From contig DAOUFM010000135.1 in assembly GCA_034429975.1 (NCBI GenBank), positions 124,001 to 188,000 on the forward strand: DNA of 64,000 nt, read 5' to 3'. Position 1 is the stretch's first letter. Each line of letters begins with the position of its first letter. A program made the translations under genes and the position numbers. Source of the stretch: UBA6170 sp034429975 (GTDB lineage Bacteria > Chloroflexota > Anaerolineae > Anaerolineales > Anaerolineaceae). The notes below the pieces were generated by a model, which searched no databases, was not told where the DNA came from, and saw nothing but the letters and a program-made list of their open reading frames with translations. Positions 6,738 through 13,962 of this stretch are shown piece by piece.

Positions 6738-9217
6738 TTCTGCGATTCCTCAGATTGTGAAGAGGACATAGATTTTGAGAAAATTGCGACAACACCACCG
6801 GCTAATATGAATAAAATAAATATTACAACGGAAAGTTGATTAATTGCCAGAAACCGGGATAATTCACTGGTTTCTGCTGTAGATAATAGATCGTATGAAA
6901 TACCACCTAATATTCCACTCATCATTCCATCAACTTGATTTGCTTCCAAATAAGGTTGTAGCAATGGAGCAGCTTTTGTGGTTGCAACGATTAGAAAATT
7001 GGAATTTGGAAGGCTTAAATTAATTTGTTCGACCCACAATTTGGCTTTATCCGAATTATCCGTCATGAGCACGATCATATTGAAATCTGAAATGGAATTT
7101 ATATTTGATAAATCAGTCGAATCCCAGACGTTTATTCCGACCTCTAATCCAGTTAGTGTATCTTTAGGCTGGGACAAAAAAGATTGAATTCCTACTATAT
7201 TTCCAGGAAGGTATCCGAGGTTATGAATTTTTTCATTATAGTTGTATTTAGGTACTTTTTGTTTGGTGTTATCCAAAATTTGAGTTGCTAAAAGTGCCCC
7301 ATGAGGATTGGTTGAAACGATGGTAATCCCGTGGTTATTTTCGTACATATTCTCAAAAAATCTTTTCGATATCAGGTTCAATTCCGGATAGGAGCCTGCA
7401 TCTGCTTCAAATACTACCAGAACTTGACTGGGCTCCTGGTTTCGAGATAAATAACTGGTTGCGAGATTGTAAAAACGAAGGGTTTCGGCCGGAATTATTT
7501 GTGGCAATCTTTGGGCTGAATGATCAGTGAATAATGAGGTGACAATGATCAAAATCAAGAACAATGGAATGATAAAACTTTCTAGTAATTCAAGAATTGA
7601 TTTCTTCTTTTTTGAGCTTTGTGATGTAGTGATTGGGGGTGAAATAATTTCTTGAAGGAGTTTTAGGTGTTTTTTTTGTTTGTCAGAAACATCGATCGAT
7701 ACAGAATAAGTCGGAGGAGGCGTATAAGATTTTGTTACTGATTCGGAGGATAATACACCCTCTAATCCGGCTAAAGGTCCTGATAACACTTTTTGTTGTT
7801 TGGTTTTTATAACAGCTGGATCGGGAGTTATAACTTCGATCGGACGGATGGCTTTTAGCCACTCTGGGAGGGTCGCTTTTTCAATATTTTCAGGTATTTC
7901 CTGTTGAGGTTTCGACTCAATTTCCTCAGTATCAACAGATTCATTTTTTTCGGCATGAAAGTCAATATTCTCAAGCCAATCCGGAACTTCTCCAAAGTTA
8001 AATGGGGGAATTTCAAAAGTAGAGGTATCTTTCTCTTCTATGACGAAATCGTCGTTTACTGAAAGGTCATCTATTTCATCCTCAGATGGTTGTTTGTCTT
8101 GAACCACCTCTTCATTCATAAAATCTTCAAAACTGATGAAAGGTTCTACTGGAAGGCTACCTAATTCTTTATCACTGAGAAGAAAAGCGGATTCAATGGC
8201 TTTATCTTGTGATGGAGAATCTTCATTAGGTTGATTTTCTGGTGTCTCAGATGATTTTGATTCAAATCTATATCTATCTAACAAGGATTCCGGTGTTGAT
8301 TTATGTGGTTGATTAACCTCAGAATTATCTTGGGGAATTTCACTAGCTTCCTGGCTTATTCCAAATTTTTGATTAATCTCCTGAATCCAATCCGGTAATT
8401 TATTTGGATCTTCCTCCTCTTTTTCTGAAAGGGTTTTCTCTTCATGAAGAAAATTTGTTTTTGATAACCATTCAGGAATTTGTGAAGGATTATCATTGTT
8501 GAATTCATCCGCGTCATCATTTCTGTAACCTGATGATAACCATTCAGGAACATGTGGTTCTTGTTGATTGTCATTGATTTCATCTTCTGAAATTGTTTGG
8601 TTCAAGTTGAGCCATTCTGGAAATTCTTCAGCAGGGGCGATGCCTTCTACTTCTTCAAGTCCCAACTGCTCGGGAAAAGCAAGATGCCAATCACTCCTAA
8701 TGTTCTCAATGGATGATAAAGTTTCTGAGTCTTCTTGGATCGCAGGTTCTTGATCAGATTCGCCACTGTTTTGTTCATCGTTGGATGAATTCTCGGAAAT
8801 TTTTCTAAACTCATTAAGCCAATCGTTTGATGAAGCGGAATCTTCATGTTTTGATTTGGTTGAGTAAGGCAATTCATCTTCATTCATTGCGGTGTTAGTT
8901 TGTGATAATTCAGTCTGTTTTACGATATGGGTGTATCCTTCATCCGCTTCTTTCACTTCCCGAATTCTTTTAAGCCACTCTGGTTCCTCGTTATCAGGCT
9001 CTTCTGAGGTAGAAAACAATTGTTTAGCATCCCCTGAGGTGGGTTCAATTAAATTATCTTCGTCAGTACTTTCATCAGCGCGTAAAAGAGAAAACCAATT
9101 TTGATCAGATGGGTTTTCAGGAGCGAGATGCGCCAAAATTGCCCCGCAATTATCGCAAAAAATTGCCGATTTCTTATTTTCGTGTTTACATTGAGGGCAA
9201 ATTATTGTTTCAGCCAT
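6734..9217 (-). CDS. Large zinc-ribbon protein with repeated P-E/D-W-L motifs and two membrane segments
   Basis: Protein of 827 residues. The N-terminus is a zinc ribbon with cysteines at 7, 10, 22 and 25 (CPQC...CDNC). Residues 40 to about 500 are highly acidic and disordered-looking, punctuated by about eight short motifs of the form P-E/D/N-W-L/I plus a short amphipathic tail (PEWLKRIRE, NDWLNEFRK, PEWLNLNQ, PEWLSSGYR, PEWLSKTN, PDWIQEINQ, PDWLENIDF, PEWLKAIRP). A membrane helix near 545-565 leads to an alpha/beta domain of about 220 residues (QVLVVFEADAGSYPEL..., NFLIVATTKAAPLL) predicted outside the membrane, then a second helix near 795-815 and a short basic tail. It sits in the middle of the unknown-function operon, 1 nt from the upstream gene and overlapping the downstream one. 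The repeated motif looks like a docking peptide presented in the cytoplasm; the partner is unknown. Confidence 0.75.
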   Translation of the reverse strand: MAETIICPQCKHENKKSAIFCDNCGAILAHLAPENPSDQNWFSLLRADESTDEDNLIEPTSGDAKQLFSTSEEPDNEEPEWLKRIREVKEADEGYTHIVKQTELSQTNTAMNEDELPYSTKSKHEDSASSNDWLNEFRKISENSSNDEQNSGESDQEPAIQEDSETLSSIENIRSDWHLAFPEQLGLEEVEGIAPAEEFPEWLNLNQTISEDEINDNQQEPHVPEWLSSGYRNDDADEFNNDNPSQIPEWLSKTNFLHEEKTLSEKEEEDPNKLPDWIQEINQKFGISQEASEIPQDNSEVNQPHKSTPESLLDRYRFESKSSETPENQPNEDSPSQDKAIESAFLLSDKELGSLPVEPFISFEDFMNEEVVQDKQPSEDEIDDLSVNDDFVIEEKDTSTFEIPPFNFGEVPDWLENIDFHAEKNESVDTEEIESKPQQEIPENIEKATLPEWLKAIRPIEVITPDPAVIKTKQQKVLSGPLAGLEGVLSSESVTKSYTPPPTYSVSIDVSDKQKKHLKLLQEIISPPITTSQSSKKKKSILELLESFIIPLFLILIIVTSLFTDHSAQRLPQIIPAETLRFYNLATSYLSRNQEPSQVLVVFEADAGSYPELNLISKRFFENMYENNHGITIVSTNPHGALLATQILDNTKQKVPKYNYNEKIHNLGYLPGNIVGIQSFLSQPKDTLTGLEVGINVWDSTDLSNINSISDFNMIVLMTDNSDKAKLWVEQINLSLPNSNFLIVATTKAAPLLQPYLEANQVDGMMSGILGGISYDLLSTAETSELSRFLAINQLSVVIFILFILAGGVVAIFSKSMSSSQSEESQK

Positions 9218-9838
9218 TTATTTCCAGTCAAATGGTTTTTCTAAACCTATTAAAATCCTGATGCTGGTAACGATTGCTCCAAGAGCTATTCCGATTAATA
9301 TTCCAGTTCCTCCCGCGATTGGTAAATTGTTTAATCCATTAATAATAAATTTCAAAAATGGGGAACTACCACCTAAGGACAAAGTTCCACTAAAAAGTAA
9401 CAGAAAAACAATCGTTGATATACCGAAAATGATCGCTAACAAGTTGTGTTTTTGTCGAAAAAAGCGAAATGACGCCAGTGATAGAGTAATCGCAAGCACT
9501 GCCAACAAACTCGATTCAACTGTAATAATGGTTGTTTTTGATAAATCGATGAAGAATTGGTTGGTTGGTCCAAAAATAAGTCCAATCAAAAGGACGATTA
9601 CAAAACCAACAATGAAAAACGGACTGGCATAATCACGTTTCCTGTCATTAAAAACTCTATTCCAGTGGATCGTTAAAAGGTTGATAATTGCAATAACAAG
9701 AGCAATTGAACCAATAATAAAAGCCCAATCCACTAAATTATTTTTTATCGTTCCAAGAACTGCCCCAGGAAAAAATAGTCCTAGAAGAACGAGAAGACCA
9801 GACAATGATGAAATGATAATCAGTATTATTTTTTTCAT
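9218..9838 (-). CDS. Polytopic membrane protein of unknown function
   Basis: Membrane protein of 206 residues with about six hydrophobic helices. The open frame extends 19 codons further upstream, but the ATG at 9838 is preferred: it gives MKKIILIIISSLSG, a membrane-protein N-terminus, and overlaps the stop of the upstream gene by 4 nt (ATGA), a standard coupling. A notable loop carries NDRKRDYASP. No family recognised. Its size and topology resemble the 222-residue membrane protein encoded at 6069, and the two flank the large zinc-ribbon gene; whether they are paralogues is not clear by eye. Function unknown; probably a subunit of the same membrane assembly. Confidence 0.75.
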   Translation of the reverse strand: MKKIILIIISSLSGLLVLLGLFFPGAVLGTIKNNLVDWAFIIGSIALVIAIINLLTIHWNRVFNDRKRDYASPFFIVGFVIVLLIGLIFGPTNQFFIDLSKTTIITVESSLLAVLAITLSLASFRFFRQKHNLLAIIFGISTIVFLLLFSGTLSLGGSSPFLKFIINGLNNLPIAGGTGILIGIALGAIVTSIRILIGLEKPFDWK

Positions 9839-10587
9839 AACAACCCAATTAATTTCAAGAGAATAGCGATAAGAATTATTCCAATAACGAGCCATCTTAA
9901 TAGATCATGGAGAATTAAGGATATTTTCTTTGTTTCATTTTTTGGGTTCAGTTGAGCTGGAACTGAGAAAATCTCTTCTCCAATTAATGCTTCATTAGAA
10001 AAAGCATAACTGACAGATTGACCTTCAAGGTTATCAGTAGCTGCTAATGAAAAATGATTTTGTTTAATATTCGTATCCAACAACAAGCCAATTTCTGGGC
10101 CAATGTTGCCTACAAAAACCTGGGATGAAAGGTTTGGATCTACGGTGTGGGGGATGACTCCGGCAATATATCCATAATTTGTTGCACCTGCCAAATACGC
10201 TGAAGAGCCAGTCTCCTGTTGGACGTTAGCGTTTTCGGATTCAATTTTTTGAAGTTTTGATTGAGCTAATAATGCGATATCCCCACTTCCAGCTGTCGTT
10301 ATCGGAGGGTTATCACTTAATACGCTCTGATCAAGAATTTGATTTAGTGTCTCAAGTCCCACCAAAGAAGCAGCTCCGTGAATATTCTGGATATCTGATT
10401 TGCCGATCGAAATATGAATCCCACGACCATCTTCAATGGATAGCCCGATTGATTTTTTGAGTTCATTTACTGCAGGGTTATTCTTAATTTCAAATTTATT
10501 TTTAATTGAAGTGAAATAGAGAATCCCACCGGAAATTAAAATGATGACGATTAATATTAAAAAAGACATCAGAAGTGAACTATTCAT
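9835..10587 (-). CDS. Membrane-anchored protein with soluble central domain (DUF6754-like)
   Basis: Protein of 250 residues with one membrane helix near each end (about 5-27 and 228-248) and a soluble domain between them. The domain has recognisable blocks: GRGIHISIG (about 54), IHGAASLVGLETL (about 68), ITTAGSGDIALLAQ (about 95), GNIGPEIGLLLD (about 160), SLAATDNLEGQ (about 179) and NEALIGEEIFS (about 197). This pattern matches what I recall as the DUF6754 family of uncharacterised membrane proteins; the assignment is from memory. The start overlaps the upstream 81-residue gene by 8 nt. The Gly-rich blocks look like a ligand-binding alpha/beta domain. Role unknown, likely part of the same complex. 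Confidence 0.7.
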   Translation of the reverse strand: MNSSLLMSFLILIVIILISGGILYFTSIKNKFEIKNNPAVNELKKSIGLSIEDGRGIHISIGKSDIQNIHGAASLVGLETLNQILDQSVLSDNPPITTAGSGDIALLAQSKLQKIESENANVQQETGSSAYLAGATNYGYIAGVIPHTVDPNLSSQVFVGNIGPEIGLLLDTNIKQNHFSLAATDNLEGQSVSYAFSNEALIGEEIFSVPAQLNPKNETKKISLILHDLLRWLVIGIILIAILLKLIGLL

Positions 10588-10825
10588 TTAAATCCTTATG
10601 GTTTAAAAAATCTAAAAACTCTTGTGTTTTCTCCTGATCTTCCAAAATAATTCCCATTTGATTAATAAAAGGATTTTGAAAAAAGGATTGCGACATCCAA
10701 ATCGTTTGAGTTACTAAAATTTTTAAAGGTAGCGTTGCATCCAAAAAGTATCTAAAAATACCAAGCAAATTTTTTTGTTGCAAGTATTGAACCAGGTTCT
10801 GCCAATTCTGATTGTCCTCCGGCAT
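10580..10825 (-). CDS. Small hypothetical protein, first gene of the unknown-function operon
   Basis: Protein of 81 residues beginning MPEDNQNWQNLVQYLQQ. Hydrophobic residues are spaced for amphipathic helices; the middle (about 22-45) is moderately hydrophobic but has no clear membrane span. The gene overlaps the next one by 8 nt and shares its strand and spacing pattern, which supports it as real. No family recognised. It follows the PIG-L gene (minus strand, ending at 10862) by 36 nt, so the operon may start at the PIG-L gene or just upstream of this small gene. Confidence 0.6.
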   Translation of the reverse strand: MPEDNQNWQNLVQYLQQKNLLGIFRYFLDATLPLKILVTQTIWMSQSFFQNPFINQMGIILEDQEKTQEFLDFLNHKDLNE

Positions 10826-10861
10826 TATTTAAGTATAGCAAAAAATTGATAAAGAATATGA

Positions 10862-11590
10862 TTAGTCACTTATCCAAAGGCTTTGACCACCTCCCTGACT
10901 GGCGAATTTGACTATTTCCGACTTCATCCATTCTGAATCTTTCCAGAATGTGCTTAATTGTGAACGATATTCAGCAATTGATTGATGCCATTTTTTGATA
11001 TCAACTGGAGAAAGGTTGAATTTGATAGGAGAGTAGTTCTTAAAAAAGATTGCTTGCTTTTGAGTCTTAATTACATATGGATAATCCTGATAGAAGAGAA
11101 CATTTTCTCTTTTTAACTCCTGAACAGCTTTTAATAAAATGCGATGATCCAGATGATCACCAATGGCCATTGGCGAGATGATTCTGTCTTCTGGTTTTAC
11201 TTGATTTTGGATTACTTCTCGAATTTCTGATACCAAATAAGTCTGAGTTGAGGGAATTGGTTGATATAAATCTTCTTCTTTTTCAACAATAAAATTTCTA
11301 TTTGAATCAACCCGATAAATACAATCGAGAAAGTTAAAATGACGAGCTTGAGCACTAAGAATTTTGCATGCGGCAATATCTTCACTTCTGCGAATATCTG
11401 GCGCGTCGATTGGTAAATCCCAGCGTGAATGTAAAGATTTAGCAAAATTGGACAGTGATAAATCCTTAGGCGAGCCTGAAAAAAACGTCCATATTTCAAC
11501 AGGATTATCCAGGGTAGCCAAGTGATGGACGATCCCACCACAGGAGAGGGCAATGTCGTCAAGATGAGGAGATAAAAAAATGTACCGCAT
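10862..11590 (-). CDS. PIG-L/LmbE-family deacetylase
   Basis: Zinc-dependent N-acetyl-hydrolase family protein of 242 residues. The N-terminal metal motif is SPHLDDIALSCGG (His-x-Asp-Asp, residues 8-12) and a second histidine pair is in GDHLDHR (about 143-149). Length fits the family (about 230-290). Family members deacetylate N-acetylglucosamine-linked substrates such as GlcNAc-PI, GlcNAc-inositol or bacillithiol precursors; the substrate here is unknown. A second, clearly different PIG-L protein is encoded at 30651. The ATG has no ribosome binding site; a -10-like CATTAT lies 7 nt upstream on the minus strand, so the mRNA may be leaderless. It is divergent from the small gene at 11662. Confidence 0.85.
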   Translation of the reverse strand: MRYIFLSPHLDDIALSCGGIVHHLATLDNPVEIWTFFSGSPKDLSLSNFAKSLHSRWDLPIDAPDIRRSEDIAACKILSAQARHFNFLDCIYRVDSNRNFIVEKEEDLYQPIPSTQTYLVSEIREVIQNQVKPEDRIISPMAIGDHLDHRILLKAVQELKRENVLFYQDYPYVIKTQKQAIFFKNYSPIKFNLSPVDIKKWHQSIAEYRSQLSTFWKDSEWMKSEIVKFASQGGGQSLWISD

Positions 11591-11661
11591 AGACCCTATA
11601 ATGAACCATGATAAAATTGTTACATTACGATTTTATTATAGATTCAAGCCAGGAGGCTATG

Positions 11662-11970
11662 ATGAGCTTCTTAACAGATTTGTTGGGAATTGTTCCGTGC
11701 CCATCGCAATCCCGCAATGAAGTTGACCGATTATTGGAAGAATTACTGCGCATAGGGAAGGCAGATGATTATCTATCTGAAAGACCAGGTGGTCCTTTTA
11801 ATATTCAATGCCGCCATGTCCGCGCAATAGAAATAGGAAAAAGGCTGAACGAAATTGGGGGAGAAAAATTGATGGTGTATGCGCTTCGAAAAGTCAAAAA
11901 GAAATTAGGAAAAGAATTCCTGGCGCATTTGGAGTTCGCTTGGGACGAAATTGGACAGTGGGTGGTTTAA
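11662..11970 (+). CDS. Small conserved-looking hypothetical protein
   Basis: Soluble protein of 102 residues, MSFLTDLLGIVPCPSQSR and onward, with alternating charged helices (EVDRLLEELLRIGKADDYL, then a basic segment KVKKKLGKEF). No membrane span and no family recognised. The frame runs upstream to 11608, but AGGAGG at 11651-11656 places the start at ATG 11659 or 11662; the latter has the better spacing (5 nt). It is a single-gene transcript closed by a hairpin terminator shared with the downstream convergent tRNA. Confidence 0.65.
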   Translation: MSFLTDLLGIVPCPSQSRNEVDRLLEELLRIGKADDYLSERPGGPFNIQCRHVRAIEIGKRLNEIGGEKLMVYALRKVKKKLGKEFLAHLEFAWDEIGQWVV

Positions 11971-11971
11971 T

Positions 11972-12006
11972 AAAAAAAACCATTGGAATTTTTCCAATAG
12001 TTTTTT
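11972..12006. terminator. Bidirectional intrinsic terminator
   Basis: Near-perfect hairpin with A8 on the left, an ATTGGAA/TTCCAAT core, one C-A mismatch and T6 on the right, between the stop of the plus-strand small gene and the 3' end of the minus-strand tRNA. It serves both. Confidence 0.85.
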
Positions 12007-12007
12007 G

Positions 12008-12079
12008 TGGGCCCGGATGGATTCGAACCATCGACCAAGCGGTTATGAGCCGCGCGCTCTGCCGCTGAGCTACGGGCCC
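12008..12079 (-). tRNA. tRNA with anticodon CAT (tRNA-Ile2 or elongator tRNA-Met)
   Basis: 72-nt cloverleaf on the minus strand. Acceptor arm GGGCCCG/CGGGCCC, D stem GCTC/GAGC, anticodon loop CTCATAA, T arm GATGG-TTCGAAT-CCATC, discriminator A, no encoded CCA. The first anticodon-stem pair is mismatched (C27-U43). A perfect first acceptor pair rules out initiator tRNA. The stretch CTCATAACCGCTTGGTCG is close to that of known tRNA-Ile2 (lysidine-modified CAT) genes, so Ile2 is my preference over elongator Met. Confidence 0.9.
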
Positions 12080-12092
12080 TTGCGACTTCGGA

Positions 12093-12101
12093 ATTATAAC
12101 A
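12093..12101 (-). promoter_or_regulatory. Extended -10 promoter of the CAT tRNA
   Basis: On the minus strand: TG-T-TATAAT, a perfect -10 hexamer with extended element, ending 13 nt before the mature tRNA 5' end. No good -35 at 16-18 nt. Confidence 0.7.
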
Positions 12102-12173
12102 TAAGACACGATCAAGAATTAAAATAAACAGTTATTAAAGCAGCGTATTTGGGGTTGAAATAAGTAACTTTAA

Positions 12174-12209
12174 CAAAAAAGAGGCTGAAAAATATTTCAA
12201 CCTCTTTTA
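12174..12209 (-). terminator. Intrinsic terminator of the nucleobase operon
   Basis: On the minus strand, an AAGAGGTTGAAAT stem pairing with TTTCAGCCTCTT (one mismatch), followed by T6. It lies about 40 nt after the amidohydrolase stop. A second, T-less hairpin (12211-12218 with 12226-12233, 8 bp perfect, 7-nt loop) sits between it and the stop codon and may protect the mRNA 3' end. Confidence 0.8.
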
Positions 12210-12248
12210 GCTCTGATGCAGCGTTCATCAGAGATCGAACGGTTCATC

Positions 12249-13454
12249 TTAGCGGGCTGTAATATCTTTACCAGTTTTTATTACGTATAAGGGAGCCTCG
12301 TGATTCCAGATAGCTTCCCAGACAGATTCAGCATTTAAAATGACCAGATCAGCTTGTCCGCCTTCTTTCAGTTTATGACCTTCGGCGCCTAATGCTTCAG
12401 CCGCGTTTGTGGTGATCAGATCATAAAGAATCTCCATTTCCTGACGACTGTTCATCCACATCAAATGGGCTGCCAAAAAAGCCACTTCCAACATATTATT
12501 TCTACCGAAGGGGTAATAAGCATCGGCGATATCATCCTGCCCCAGAGCTATACGGACACCTGCATGATACAGATCCTTCACGCGGGCGTACAAAGGACCG
12601 GTTTGGGGATCGGAAACGACACCGATTTTTGCCCGTTTCAACAGATATTCAATTTTTCGATAATATGGCTCAGGATATAAAGCCATCGCCCGGCTATGTT
12701 GTGCAGTTACGCGACCTTCCCAACCATTTTTAATTGTGGTAACAGCTAACATTTCAAGCGTTTTTAAGGTGGGATCGCCAGCATCATCGATCAACATCGA
12801 AACGGGTTTGTCATATTTCTTTGCCAAAGCAAACATGCGGTCAATGTGTTCCTGAGCATCTGAGTCGGTATATTCAATCCAAGGAATACCACCGACAACA
12901 TCTGCTCCAAGCTTCAATGCTTCTTCAATATATTCTTCTGCGCCAGGATCACGGACAACGCCATCCTGAGGGAATGCCACCACTTCAACCTTGATGCGAT
13001 CTTTATACTCTTCTCTGGCGCGTAATAGAGCTTTTACACCTTCTAGTTTTGCTTTTGTATCGGTATCTGCGAAAGCCCGAATATGGGTGTTACCAAATTT
13101 AACAGCCAGGTTTAAAGCTTTGCGAACATTTTCAATGATCCAGCTTTCGTTGTATTGTTCTTTGACTTTCGCAGCTAATTCAATGGCGGTCATTGCTCCA
13201 CCCATTGAGCCATCGGTATAGGCTCCTAATGCAGCTTCGTCCATCATTGCCAATGTATAGACTTTACAAAGGTGCAGGTGGCCATTCACGAAGGATTCGG
13301 TAACCAGTTTTCCTCCGGCATCAATAACCTTCTTTGCTTCTTCATTAACCGAAGTACCAATTTTTACAATTTTCCCATCTTGAATTGCGATTTGAATTAC
13401 TTCCCCTTGTGAAAATCTGGTTTTGGCATTCTTTATCAATAAATCGTAACTCAT
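12249..13454 (-). CDS. CodA-like amidohydrolase (cytosine-deaminase family) with an altered metal site
   Basis: Protein of 401 residues aligning by eye along its full length with E. coli cytosine deaminase: GHLHL (metal His pair, about residue 58), VVAFPQDGV, LGADVVGGIP, TAQHSRAM, and GQDDIADAYYPFGRNNML (metal Asp). Two active-site positions differ. Where CodA has HCDE (His214 metal ligand, Glu217 catalytic), this protein reads LIDD (about residue 223), so the His ligand is Leu and the Glu is Asp. It may therefore use a different metal geometry or substrate, or be inactive. The start follows AGGAGG. It is the last gene of an operon with a nucleoside-type ABC transporter and a molybdenum hydroxylase, which supports a role in purine or pyrimidine base catabolism. 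Confidence 0.8.
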   Translation of the reverse strand: MSYDLLIKNAKTRFSQGEVIQIAIQDGKIVKIGTSVNEEAKKVIDAGGKLVTESFVNGHLHLCKVYTLAMMDEAALGAYTDGSMGGAMTAIELAAKVKEQYNESWIIENVRKALNLAVKFGNTHIRAFADTDTKAKLEGVKALLRAREEYKDRIKVEVVAFPQDGVVRDPGAEEYIEEALKLGADVVGGIPWIEYTDSDAQEHIDRMFALAKKYDKPVSMLIDDAGDPTLKTLEMLAVTTIKNGWEGRVTAQHSRAMALYPEPYYRKIEYLLKRAKIGVVSDPQTGPLYARVKDLYHAGVRIALGQDDIADAYYPFGRNNMLEVAFLAAHLMWMNSRQEMEILYDLITTNAAEALGAEGHKLKEGGQADLVILNAESVWEAIWNHEAPLYVIKTGKDITAR

Positions 13455-13470
13455 TTAGTTTTCCTCCTGG

Positions 13471-13962
13471 TTAATTTACCAATTCTTTATTTCTTTCCTG
13501 AACCAATTTTTGAGCCATCAAAGCCCCATCTTTAATCGGCTCATAACCAGTACACCGGCAAAGATGTTTGTTAAGCGAATTTGTAATTTCACTTTCAGAT
13601 GCATCTGGTTTGTTCTCGAATAGACCATAAAGTTCCATAACAATTCCAGGTGTACAGAAGCCGCATTGAACAGCTCCGGATTCAGAAATTGCTTTTTGAA
13701 TGGGATGTAATTCTTTTCCATGAGCCAAACCTTCAATGGTAAGAATTTCTGCTCCGGATGCCTTTAAAACAGGCGTATTACAGCTTTTGATCGCTTTCCC
13801 ATTCATTATTACCGTGCATGTACCACAGGTTGCGTTATCGCAACCTTTTTTTGTGCCTGTCATGTTGAGAACTTCTCGAATGACGTCTACCAGCATCATC
13901 TCCGGGTCAACTTCGACAACCCGAAGTTTCCCGTTAAGGGTAAAGGAAATCTTCTCAGGCAT
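13471..13962 (-). CDS. 2Fe-2S subunit of xanthine dehydrogenase-family hydroxylase
   Basis: Small iron-sulfur subunit of 163 residues. Plant-type 2Fe-2S cluster cysteines at 41, 46, 49 and 61 (CDNATCGTC...C), and the second, helical-domain cluster cysteines at 100, 103, 135 and 137 (CGFC...CRC). It passes electrons from the molybdenum centre to an acceptor. The start overlaps the stop of the upstream large-subunit gene by one base (TAATG), so the two are translationally coupled. No FAD subunit is encoded next to it, unlike standard three-part xanthine dehydrogenases; a two-subunit arrangement is known for aldehyde, nicotinate and isoquinoline hydroxylases. Confidence 0.92.
   Translation of the reverse strand: MPEKISFTLNGKLRVVEVDPEMMLVDVIREVLNMTGTKKGCDNATCGTCTVIMNGKAIKSCNTPVLKASGAEILTIEGLAHGKELHPIQKAISESGAVQCGFCTPGIVMELYGLFENKPDASESEITNSLNKHLCRCTGYEPIKDGALMAQKLVQERNKELVN

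Noticed and set aside
11597..11602. TATAAT on the plus strand as promoter of the small gene at 11662
   Set aside because: No usable -35 or TG extension, so the assignment is uncertain; left out of the feature list.
11894..12115. Open frames on both strands over the CAT tRNA (GPVAQRQSARL-type peptide)
   Set aside because: Standard spurious translation of a tRNA gene.
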